From Methylococcaceae bacterium (lineage in GTDB: Bacteria; Pseudomonadota; Gammaproteobacteria; Methylococcales; Methylomonadaceae): a DNA stretch of 9,209 nt. The stretch covers positions 1 through 9,209 of the forward strand of contig CANNNN010000082.1 of NCBI GenBank assembly GCA_947506075.1. Direction: 5' to 3'. The notes beneath the pieces are model-generated. The model was not told the origin of the DNA and searched no databases. It saw nothing but the letters and a program-made list of their open reading frames with translations. Shown here piece by piece: positions 1 to 6,680 of this stretch; the first letter of the stretch is position 1, and each line of letters opens with the position of its first letter. The position numbers and the translations under genes were made by a program.

Positions 1-861
1 AGCCGTTGCACTGATTTCCTGAGACGCGCTACCCAAGGCATCAGCATTACTACGCACCTGTTGCACGACATCGACCAGACGCCTATGCATCTCTCTGAGG
101 GAGTCGGCCACCATGCCAATTTCGTCTTCACGCTGAATGTCTATCCGTACCGAAAAGTCTCCTTGTGCCAGATTTTCAACGACCTTTTTCAATTCTTCCA
201 GTGGACCGATAATACCCCGGGCAATCATCCAGCCCATCACTGCCATAAACAACAGAATGGCTGCCGCGATGATGTTTAACATCTGGCTTGCCGCAGCCTT
301 GGAGGTGACTGCATCTTCTGCGCTTTTTTTCGCCAATATACTGTTGTAATCCATATGGGCCTGTAACGACGCATTGAGTCTTTCGGCCTGTTCGACATAT
401 TGAGTCAGTGTGGCACGCGCCTCTTCATTCTTGTTCTGGCGGGATAACTCCAGAGCCTTTTGCACGCCGGGCAGATATTCCTTGTAAGCGGTAACATCAT
501 CTGCCTGCAACTGCTTATCCTTGTCGTCGGCAACACAACTTTTACCAAAACAGCCATCCACTTCATATTTTTTCATTGCAGCAGTGAAAGCATCCTGAGC
601 TTCCTTGATCTTGCTTTCGATTTCAGGTAACTTCGAGACATCGGTATTCAGCACATGGCGATAGACGCGCACCCGCAACCGGCCGAACGAGACAGCCGCT
701 TCGTCCAATACCAGGACACTGGGAACCACATTGACATTGCCGGCATTGGCCTTGTCATAAACCTCGTTCATTCTGTTTTGCCCTAACCACGCCAGCGCCA
801 ATAAACCCAGAATCGCGGTACCAACCAGAAAAATCATCTTTCTAACAATGGTCATCTTCAT
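1..861 (-). CDS. Methyl-accepting chemotaxis protein, N-terminal 287 residues (cut by window edge)
   Basis: This is a transmembrane chemoreceptor that senses periplasmic or membrane signals and controls CheA. The frame is open from ATG at 861 to base 1, giving 287 residues; the C-terminal signalling hairpin lies outside the window. Membrane segment 1 spans about residues 8-27, followed by a periplasmic region of about 28-192 with the size and helical character of a four-helix-bundle (4HB_MCP) sensor. Membrane segment 2 is about 194-215 and the HAMP linker about 214-267. The sequence then enters the methylation helix (ALGSASQEISATA), nearly identical to the neighbouring MCP. The start is supported by AGAGGA about 7 bases upstream; a second ATG two codons later is less well placed. 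The periplasmic domain has a C-x4-C pair (Cys104, Cys109). The gene is last in the visible operon, 79 bp after cheW. The ligand is unknown. Confidence 0.93.
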   Translation of the reverse strand, partial: MKMTIVRKMIFLVGTAILGLLALAWLGQNRMNEVYDKANAGNVNVVPSVLVLDEAAVSFGRLRVRVYRHVLNTDVSKLPEIESKIKEAQDAFTAAMKKYEVDGCFGKSCVADDKDKQLQADDVTAYKEYLPGVQKALELSRQNKNEEARATLTQYVEQAERLNASLQAHMDYNSILAKKSAEDAVTSKAAASQMLNIIAAAILLFMAVMGWMIARGIIGPLEELKKVVENLAQGDFSVRIDIQREDEIGMVADSLREMHRRLVDVVQQVRSNADALGSASQEISATA

Positions 862-888
862 TTTTTATTCCTCTATCAATTTATAGGC

Positions 889-931
889 GCAAATTATGCA
901 CATTTGCCTTTAATATCCCTTATGTAAAGGC
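889..931 (-). other. Two abutting stem-loops between cheW and the second MCP gene
   Basis: Two perfect inverted repeats lie in the 79-bp gap. GCCTTTA (906-912) matches TAAAGGC (925-931) across a 12-base loop, and GCAAAT (889-894) matches ATTTGC (902-907) across a 7-base loop. They share bases 906-907, so they cannot both form fully. Neither is followed by a U-run in the transcript, so they do not look like terminators. A role in mRNA processing or in setting the expression of the downstream receptor is only a guess. Confidence 0.45.
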
Positions 932-940
932 GGATCGCTA

Positions 941-1489
941 TCAGGTTTCCTGTGTGGCCGATCTGGCTTCGTATTCGGCCACCTGTTTGAGTTGGGACAA
1001 TTCCTTTACCGACAGCACGCGGTTAATATTCAACAAGATAATAAATTCGTCACCGACCCGGCCCATCGCCTGAATAAAATCGGTCCGAATGTCCGCGCCA
1101 AAATCGGGTGGCGGCATGATATTGGCTTCGGGGATTTCCAGAATTTCATCGACCGCATCGACCAGCATGCCCAGCAACTGGGCATCTTCATGGAAATCTA
1201 CCTGCACCAGCACGATGCAGCTGCGCTTGGTGATTTCGCTGCTTTGCTGACCTAAACGCGCCGACAAATCGATAACCGGCACTACATTGCCGCGCAGATT
1301 AATAACGCCGCGTATATAGTCGGGCGTCATCGGCACGTCGGTAATCATGTTGATTTCGATGATTTCTTTGACATCCAAAATGCTGATCGCCAAATTTTTA
1401 TTGCCAGCACTAAAGGTCAGATATTGGCGAAGTTGATCGTGAGCCCTTACTTCGGTTCGGGTTTCTGTTTTATGCATCAATTGATTCAT
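941..1489 (-). CDS. cheW: Chemotaxis coupling protein CheW
   Basis: CheW is a cytoplasmic adaptor that links MCP signalling tips to CheA through its regulatory domain. The 182 residues form one CheW domain (about 20-165) after a polar extension of roughly 20 residues. The hallmark segment IRGVINLRGNVVPVIDL (about 59-75) is intact, as are the following CIVLVQV and LGMLVDAVDEIL strands and the final LLNINRVLS strand. The length is slightly above the usual 150-170 because of both termini. The start at 1489 follows GAAAGG by 9 bases, and this ribosome-binding site overlaps the stop of the upstream MCP gene only 13 bp away, implying coupled translation. A second ATG at codon 5 is possible. A stand-alone CheV is excluded because there is no receiver domain. 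Confidence 0.96.
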   Translation of the reverse strand: MNQLMHKTETRTEVRAHDQLRQYLTFSAGNKNLAISILDVKEIIEINMITDVPMTPDYIRGVINLRGNVVPVIDLSARLGQQSSEITKRSCIVLVQVDFHEDAQLLGMLVDAVDEILEIPEANIMPPPDFGADIRTDFIQAMGRVGDEFIILLNINRVLSVKELSQLKQVAEYEARSATQET

Positions 1490-1502
1490 GGTTTATAGCC
1501 TT

Positions 1503-3557
1503 TCAGAAGCGTTCAAAATCATTTTCATTAAACTCAGGTTTGGCACTTCCGGCCTTGCTGCTAGCCAGAGGTTTAGGCGTTACTTTGGCTAATCCGGATG
1601 GCCTTAACTGAGGCGCGGCATAAGTATTGCCGGTTCGTTTTACAGCTGGCGGTGCAACTTTAATGGCGTGCTTAATGTTTTCATCCACTTTAAAAAACGA
1701 CATTACCTGCTGCAACTGCATTGCCTGACCGCTCAGTTCTTCAGCTGTGGCGGCCAGTTCTTCGGAGCCGGAGGCATTTTGTTGCGCGGCTTTATCCAGC
1801 TGACTGACGGCGTCACTGATCTGGACTATCCCTTGCGCCTGCTCTTCCGATGCGGAGGTGATTTCATCGACCAGGTCGGCAGTTTTCTGTATCTTAGGCA
1901 CCATTTTTTCCAGCAGCTCGCCTGCATCCTCGGCAATTTTTACGCTGTTTTTAGCCAGACTGTTGATCTCCTGTGCGGTTATCCGGCTGTTTTCCGCAAG
2001 CTTTCTGACTTCGGCAGCGACGACGGTAAAGCCTCTGCCATGTTCACCGGCCAGGGCCGCCTCAATCGCCGCATTTAATGACAACAGATTGGTTTTATAG
2101 GCGATATCTTCAATCAGGGTGATTTTTTCGGCAATTTCCTTCATCGCCTCTACGGTGCGCTTTACTGCCAGCCCACCATTGGCGGATTCTCCGGCTGCAG
2201 TTGCGGAGATGCCCTTGGTGAGCTTAGCGTTATCGGCATTTTGTTTGACCGAGGAACTCAATTCTTCTATCGAAGCCGTGGTCTCCTCAACACCGGAGGC
2301 CTGCTCGGTCGCACTTTGACTGATGGCCTGAGCCGTAGCGCTGATTTCCTGAGATGCGCTGCCTAATGCATCGGAGTTGGCACGAACTTGCTGCACAACG
2401 CTGCGGAGCTGGTCGCGCATGGTTTGCAAGGCTTTGGCCAGAACCCCTATTTCATCTTGCTGATCTATATCAATTTGCGCGGTCAGATCGCCCTTCGATA
2501 AGGATTCGGCAAACTTGACCCCCAAAATAATCGGCCTGGTGATCATCGAGGCTAAAAATAGCGCAATGATTACGCCCAGCACGATCGCCAGCAGGATGGT
2601 AACGATAATGATGGTATTCGCTTCACTGACCAATTGTTCGGCTTCGGTTCGAGCCACCCCTAGCTGGACATAGCCAGACGCTTCAGCATCTTGGGCTTGT
2701 TTAATGACATTGCCTCCCAGAGTTGCCATATCTACCAAAATAGCTTTTAGCTGATTGTCTTTCTCTATCCAACTTTTGGCTGACTCGCTATAGTTTCGAG
2801 TGCCGGTACGCGCATCGGTAATCAACTTTAACTCATCTTCATTTTGGACGATTTTTTGCAGGTCATCATAAAGCGACATTAGCTCCGGCAATAAAACTTC
2901 CATTTTTTTCCAGGCAATACGGTCCTTGTAATTAACTTCTTCCTTTTCGGCGCGCATGATTTGCATCGCCTTGACATAAATATTGGTGGTGACGATATAA
3001 CGCTGCACAAACTTATCCAGTTCCTGAGCGCCCAAACCCTTTTTCAACGCTTCGGTATAACTATCGACCTGTTTTTTCAGCATGGTGTCCGCTGCAGTCG
3101 CAACGATATTGCCATTTTCGACCATTTCCACTACGGATAGTTTATTGGCCTTCAATGCAGCAACTCCGGCCCTGTATTTATCGGCATAACTGATAGTGCC
3201 TGCTCTTGCAGTTTTGGATTGCTCTAATAGTTCCGTATTCTGATATTGATTGGCCACTGCATCGACTTTATCAAGATAGTCCAGTAGATTTTTGACGTTC
3301 TGTTCAGCGCGCTGCTGAACCTCATCTTTTTCCTGAAGCAGGTAATTTTTTTCTTCCATAATGGTCGACAGCGCCATGCGTTCTACGCCTGTTGCATATT
3401 CGACCGCTTTACCGTTGTTATCAGTAATGCCAAACAGCGAACCCGATACTTTGCCTATGTAAAGCTTAGACAGCATGCCAAAGCCGCAGGTTATCAACAC
3501 CAACAGCATCGCGCCGGTCAAGATCTTGGTTTTTATACTTAAGTCTTTTATATTCAT
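1503..3557 (-). CDS. Methyl-accepting chemotaxis protein with long helical periplasmic domain and C-terminal DFERF tail
   Basis: This is a complete 684-residue chemoreceptor. Membrane segment 1 is about residues 12-33. A wholly helical periplasmic region of about 280 residues (34-312) is far longer than a 4HB domain and fits a helical-bimodular (HBM/McpS-like) sensor. Membrane segment 2 is about 314-337, HAMP about 335-390, and the cytoplasmic hairpin about 391-622. The hairpin tip reads IEDIAYKTNLLSLNAAIEAA then GEHGRGF, with candidate methylation Glu pairs near 424-425 and 599-600. A Pro/Ala/Lys-rich linker (about 624-676) ends in DFERF at the very C-terminus, resembling a CheR-docking pentapeptide. 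Against E. coli Tsr, recalled from memory, each hairpin arm lacks one heptad. Leu502 replaces the usual Arg of EAARAGE. AGGGA lies 5 bases before the ATG, and cheA ends 42 bp upstream. The ligand is unknown. Confidence 0.96.
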   Translation of the reverse strand: MNIKDLSIKTKILTGAMLLVLITCGFGMLSKLYIGKVSGSLFGITDNNGKAVEYATGVERMALSTIMEEKNYLLQEKDEVQQRAEQNVKNLLDYLDKVDAVANQYQNTELLEQSKTARAGTISYADKYRAGVAALKANKLSVVEMVENGNIVATAADTMLKKQVDSYTEALKKGLGAQELDKFVQRYIVTTNIYVKAMQIMRAEKEEVNYKDRIAWKKMEVLLPELMSLYDDLQKIVQNEDELKLITDARTGTRNYSESAKSWIEKDNQLKAILVDMATLGGNVIKQAQDAEASGYVQLGVARTEAEQLVSEANTIIIVTILLAIVLGVIIALFLASMITRPIILGVKFAESLSKGDLTAQIDIDQQDEIGVLAKALQTMRDQLRSVVQQVRANSDALGSASQEISATAQAISQSATEQASGVEETTASIEELSSSVKQNADNAKLTKGISATAAGESANGGLAVKRTVEAMKEIAEKITLIEDIAYKTNLLSLNAAIEAALAGEHGRGFTVVAAEVRKLAENSRITAQEINSLAKNSVKIAEDAGELLEKMVPKIQKTADLVDEITSASEEQAQGIVQISDAVSQLDKAAQQNASGSEELAATAEELSGQAMQLQQVMSFFKVDENIKHAIKVAPPAVKRTGNTYAAPQLRPSGLAKVTPKPLASSKAGSAKPEFNENDFERF

Positions 3558-3575
3558 AATAATCCCTGATTTGGT

Positions 3576-3589
3576 GACGCTGCGGCGTC
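3576..3589 (-). other. Small GC-rich hairpin between cheA and the MCP gene
   Basis: GACGC (3576-3580) and GCGTC (3585-3589) can pair across a four-base loop, in the 42-bp gap after the cheA stop. The stem is only 5 bp and no U-run follows, so it is not a terminator. It sits about 20 bases ahead of the MCP ribosome-binding site and could modestly affect mRNA stability, or be chance. Confidence 0.2.
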
Positions 3590-3599
3590 GATAAACGTT

Positions 3600-5789
3600 C
3601 TAAATTGCCGATGGCAATACTAAGGTCTGGCTTACCCGCTTTTTGGCATGTTGAATCAGCCCTTGCACATCGAGAATCAAGGCCACATTTCCGCTACCCA
3701 ATACAGTAGCTCCACCAATGCCATTCAGATTTTCAAACAGCTTGCCCAGCGGCTTGATCACGGTTTGGTTTTCGCCGTGTAATTCATCAACGACAAAGCC
3801 CGCTTTAGACTCGCCAAAACGCACGACAACCAGACTCTCCCGCTTTGCCTTACTGTGTTTTTTATTTTTATGGAAAAAATCGCCCAGGCGCAAATACGGT
3901 AGTACCTGGCCGCGCAAATTGACATAATGCTGGACGTCATCGATCTGCCATTCTTCGCTGTCCATTTCAACGCATTCTTCGACCATGCTCAGCGGAATGA
4001 TGTAGAGTTCCTTTTGCGCTTCGACCATAAAACCATCGATAATCGCCAGCGTTAACGGCAGATGTATTGTGACCGTCGTGCCTATACCCAGCTGGCTGTC
4101 GACCGCGACGCTGCCGCGCAATAACTCGATATTGCGTTTGACCACATCCATGCCGACGCCCCGGCCGGACAGATTGCTTGCCTCTTCTTTGGTGCTTAAG
4201 CCGGGCGCAAAAATCAGATTAAAGATTTCAGCCTGGCTCAGCACTTGATCCGGCTTAACGAGACCTCGACTAATCGCTTTGGCAAGAATTTTGTCGGGGT
4301 CCAGGCCACGACCATCATCACTGATCTGGATCACGATGCGTCCCGAATCATGATAGGCGTTCAGTTGTATCGTGCCTTTTTCGGGTTTACCGGCCAACAA
4401 CCGCGCTTCGGGCAATTCGATGCCATGATCGAGCGAGTTGCGCACCAGATGGGTCAAAGGATCGTTGATTTTTTCGACCACGGTTTTATCCAGTTCAGCT
4501 TCGCCACCGGTGATCTGCAACTGAATCTGTTTACCCAATTCCTTGCTGACGTCATGAACCACGCGCTGGAAGCGGGTAAAGGTTTCGCCGATTTGCACCA
4601 TGCGCAATTGCAACGCGGTATCGCGGATATCTGCGACCAGCTCGCTCATCGTCGTGGCCACATCATCGACATCGGACAAGTTATGCTTGTCGACCATCAG
4701 CCGCATTGCCGCACCGGAAATGACCAGTTCGCCAACCAGATTAATCAGATACCCCAATTTTTCCGCATCAACCCGGATATAACTTGATTCCTTGTTGATT
4801 TGTTGTTTGACCGCTTCCTGTTTTTTTAGCGCCTGTTCAATGACAGGCTGCTGCAAGATATGTTTATCGACCAGCATTTCACCGATGGGTTTTATCTCGG
4901 TATTGTTGCTGTCACACTGTTCATCGAGTATATGAGTGACTTCTTTTACCGTTAACGCACCGATCTCGACCAGCATTTCGCCCAGCCGTTTAAACTGGTC
5001 TTCCGGCAAATCAGCCAATAATTGCAAATAATGTTCTTGCCTGGAATTGGGCGGCAAAATAGTAATAACGCAGTCATCTTCGACAAATTCGAACACGTCT
5101 TCGATAGTCTTTTTATCGGTGCTGCTGTTAAAGGCGATCTTAAAGCTAAGATAACAGTCTTCGGGATTCATCTCCTCTATGCGAGGCATCGCCGGCATGC
5201 TGGTAATCACCTCGATGATTTTGCCTAGCGTTTGCAGATAGCGAATAAACGACAACGGATCCATGCCGTTACGCAGCACATCGGGTTTAAAAGCCAGACT
5301 GATCACCCAGTTGTCGCTGCTGTCTGTGGTATTGTCATCGACCTCGAAATGATCGGCTTTTTGCTCTTGCGCAGTGGGCATGCCGGTGGCAGTTGCTGCT
5401 TGTCCGGTTAATTGCACAATCAGCGCCTGTCCTTGCTGTTGCAAAGCCTCAGGCAGTGTTTCGTTTTCGTGACTCAGTGCATAGGCAATGATCTGCTCTG
5501 TGTGATCCTTGCAGGATAGCAACACCGAAATCAGCTCTGCGTCAATCTCGCGCTCGCCGTTTCTAACCTTGTCCAATACGGTTTCGGCTTCATGGGTAAA
5601 GGCTACGACCTGGTCAAAGCCAAACAACCCTGACGAGCCTTTGATGGTGTGCATCGCACGAAAAATACTGTTAATGCCTTCTGTGTCTTCAGATGTTCCT
5701 GTCAATCCTAACAGTGCAGCTTCCATAGCCGTCAGTAATTCGTCAACTTCCTGGGCAAAGGTTTCCAGCGCGGCATTGATATCACTCAT
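3600..5789 (-). CDS. cheA: Chemotaxis histidine kinase CheA
   Basis: CheA is the receptor-controlled kinase that autophosphorylates and passes phosphate to CheY (and CheB). In 729 residues the order is: HPt domain (about 1-105) with phospho-His47 in HTIKGSS; an Ala/Gln linker; a mixed alpha/beta segment (about 160-248) unlike the short E. coli P2; two related GEMLV-containing helical segments (about 267-292 and 300-325); the dimerisation helices (about 335-400); the HATPase domain with N-box RNSLDHGIE (Asn451), DDGRGLD (491-497), the APGLSTKEE lid and GRGVGMDVV (542-550); and a CheW-like regulatory domain (about 580-718). All catalytic motifs are intact and no receiver domain is fused. Its ATG overlaps the upstream STAS stop as ATGA, so translation is coupled. 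GGAAAA precedes the start within that gene. The protein is longer than E. coli CheA (654) because of the middle region. Confidence 0.97.
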   Translation of the reverse strand: MSDINAALETFAQEVDELLTAMEAALLGLTGTSEDTEGINSIFRAMHTIKGSSGLFGFDQVVAFTHEAETVLDKVRNGEREIDAELISVLLSCKDHTEQIIAYALSHENETLPEALQQQGQALIVQLTGQAATATGMPTAQEQKADHFEVDDNTTDSSDNWVISLAFKPDVLRNGMDPLSFIRYLQTLGKIIEVITSMPAMPRIEEMNPEDCYLSFKIAFNSSTDKKTIEDVFEFVEDDCVITILPPNSRQEHYLQLLADLPEDQFKRLGEMLVEIGALTVKEVTHILDEQCDSNNTEIKPIGEMLVDKHILQQPVIEQALKKQEAVKQQINKESSYIRVDAEKLGYLINLVGELVISGAAMRLMVDKHNLSDVDDVATTMSELVADIRDTALQLRMVQIGETFTRFQRVVHDVSKELGKQIQLQITGGEAELDKTVVEKINDPLTHLVRNSLDHGIELPEARLLAGKPEKGTIQLNAYHDSGRIVIQISDDGRGLDPDKILAKAISRGLVKPDQVLSQAEIFNLIFAPGLSTKEEASNLSGRGVGMDVVKRNIELLRGSVAVDSQLGIGTTVTIHLPLTLAIIDGFMVEAQKELYIIPLSMVEECVEMDSEEWQIDDVQHYVNLRGQVLPYLRLGDFFHKNKKHSKAKRESLVVVRFGESKAGFVVDELHGENQTVIKPLGKLFENLNGIGGATVLGSGNVALILDVQGLIQHAKKRVSQTLVLPSAI

Positions 5790-6118
5790 GATTTTTTCCA
5801 GTTAGCGGGTATAACAATAGGATCGCCAAAATACATGCCGAGTTTAAGCAACTCAAGAACCTCTATTACCGCTTCGCTATGCCTAAGCAAGCGCAGTATA
5901 AATCCGCGTTGCTGCGCTTCAGATTTCAGCAACAACAACAACTGCAATCCCGCGCTATCTATTTCAGCAACTGCCGACAAATCAAGCTGCAACTCCTGGG
6001 TCCCATGATGGCAATAGCTCAACAGGGTTTCCTTCAGTGCCTGCGCAGTGTAGATCGTCATATCATCCTGAATGGACACTTGCAGTATTCCGTCGTTGTT
6101 CTTAGCTTTTGCAGTCAT
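5786..6118 (-). CDS. Small stand-alone STAS-domain protein (SpoIIAA-like), coupled to cheA
   Basis: A 110-residue protein made of a single STAS domain, the fold used by anti-sigma-factor antagonists and by MlaB-like lipid-transport subunits. The core LDLSAVAEIDSAGLQLLL (about 46-63) contains the DSAG motif, with Ser55 at the position phosphorylated in SpoIIAA. I chose ATG at 6118 (MTAKAKNN) over the longer frame start at 6169, because the latter would overlap cheY by 32 bp and add a Cys/Pro-rich stretch unlike a STAS domain. TGGAA lies just upstream of 6118. The gene is 19 bp after cheY, and its TGA overlaps the cheA ATG. STAS genes in chemotaxis operons are known, but their role is not settled. 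No partner serine kinase or phosphatase is visible here. Function in kinase or CheY control is inference from position. Confidence 0.9.
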   Translation of the reverse strand: MTAKAKNNDGILQVSIQDDMTIYTAQALKETLLSYCHHGTQELQLDLSAVAEIDSAGLQLLLLLKSEAQQRGFILRLLRHSEAVIEVLELLKLGMYFGDPIVIPANWKKS

Positions 6119-6137
6119 AACAGTTCCAATAGTAGGA

Positions 6138-6506
6138 TTAGGGCAGCACGAGTTTGGCAATAGCCCCAAGCAAGACTGGCGGCTGAAAGGGTTTGGTTAC
6201 CCAGGCCTTGGCGCCGGCATCTTTGGCCGCCTGTTTTTTGTCCGGCTCCATTTCGGTGGTCAGCATAATGATAGGCGTAAACTTGTAACTAGCGTTTTGT
6301 TTAACTTCCTTAACAAAGGTAATGCCATCCATGACCGGCATATTAATATCGCTGACGATCAGATGGATTTTAATTCCGGTCATTTTGCTTAACGCATCTT
6401 TGCCATCACAGGCTTCGATCACGTCATAACCTGCGCCTTTTAGCGCAATGCTGACCACCTGACGCATCGAAGCTGAGTCGTCCACGATTAAAATTGTTTT
6501 AGCCAT
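6138..6506 (-). CDS. cheY: Chemotaxis response regulator CheY
   Basis: CheY is the single-domain diffusible output of the pathway; when phosphorylated by CheA it acts on the flagellar switch or another motility motor. The 122 residues are just a receiver domain. The acidic pocket is VDD (Asp9, Asp10), the phospho-acceptor is Asp53 in VSDINMPVMDG, the switch Thr is in MLTTE (Thr83 or Thr84), and Lys105 is in TKPF. All conserved catalytic residues are present. The aromatic switch position (Tyr106 in E. coli) is Trp102 here. The start follows AGG by 9 bases. It heads the visible cheY-STAS-cheA-mcp-cheW-mcp run. A stand-alone receiver beside cheA supports CheY over other single-receiver regulators. 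Confidence 0.95.
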   Translation of the reverse strand: MAKTILIVDDSASMRQVVSIALKGAGYDVIEACDGKDALSKMTGIKIHLIVSDINMPVMDGITFVKEVKQNASYKFTPIIMLTTEMEPDKKQAAKDAGAKAWVTKPFQPPVLLGAIAKLVLP

Positions 6507-6576
6507 AAGTTAAAGCCTGTTGTTAGATTAAAAAGGTAACTATTGTAAAGCGAGGTTATCTCTTACATTATTATGG

Positions 6577-6601
6577 GTGACAGGGTTTGCAACCCCGTCA
6601 C
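6577..6601 (-). repeat. Palindromic repeat copy 1 (GGGTT-N3-AACCC core), upstream of cheY
   Basis: An 11-base arm at 6577-6587 is complementary to 6591-6601 around a 3-base loop, with one A·C mismatch on the plus strand that becomes a G·U pair in minus-strand RNA. A near-identical element lies at 9158-9182. The two copies differ at one stem position by a compensating base-pair change (C-G here, T-A there), and both are followed on the minus strand by CCCA. This is the pattern of a dispersed palindromic (REP-like) element. It is not followed by a U-run. Confidence 0.75.
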
Positions 6602-6637
6602 TTACGTTTTATACCTTGTTGCAGTGTTCAAACATTT

Positions 6638-6662
6638 CGCTCAGGGTTATAAACCCTGAGCG
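6638..6662 (-). repeat. Perfect 11-bp palindrome (CGCTCAGGGTT-N3) downstream of the CheZ-like gene
   Basis: CGCTCAGGGTT (6638-6648) and AACCCTGAGCG (6652-6662) pair perfectly across the loop ATA. It shares the GGGTT-N3-AACCC core with the repeats at 6577 and 9158, but its outer arms are different. It begins 18 bp after the stop of the 297-residue gene. In minus-strand RNA it is followed by AAAUGUUUG, not a clean U-run, so intrinsic termination would be weak. It may protect the 3' end of that mRNA. Confidence 0.7.
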
Positions 6663-6680
6663 GTCACATTAGTTAAATAA

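Noticed and set aside
881..907. Possible flagellar sigma-28 promoter before the second MCP (GCCTATAA at 881-888, minus strand)
   Set aside because: The -10-like box matches seven of eight bases, but no TAAA lies at the required distance; the nearest is 20 bases away, and the leader would start almost on the ribosome-binding site.
891..907. Possible sigma-54 promoter (TTGC preceded by TGTGCA, minus strand)
   Set aside because: The invariant GG of the -24 element is absent at the correct spacing.
1668..2078. 136-residue plus-strand reading frame
   Set aside because: It is antisense to the conserved MCP signalling hairpin and has no family features.
4245..4787. 180-residue plus-strand reading frame
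   Set aside because: It lies wholly antisense to the conserved CheA kinase domains and its product shows no recognisable domain.
6119..6169. Upstream start of the STAS gene at 6169
   Set aside because: It would overlap cheY by 32 bp and add a Cys/Pro-rich stretch; ATG at 6118 has a ribosome-binding site and begins just before the domain.
6072..6392. 106-residue plus-strand reading frame
   Set aside because: It runs opposite to cheY and the STAS gene, both of which have intact conserved motifs.
6577..6662. CRISPR-like array from the repeated hairpins
   Set aside because: Only two dissimilar palindromes occur here with one spacer, and no cas genes are nearby.
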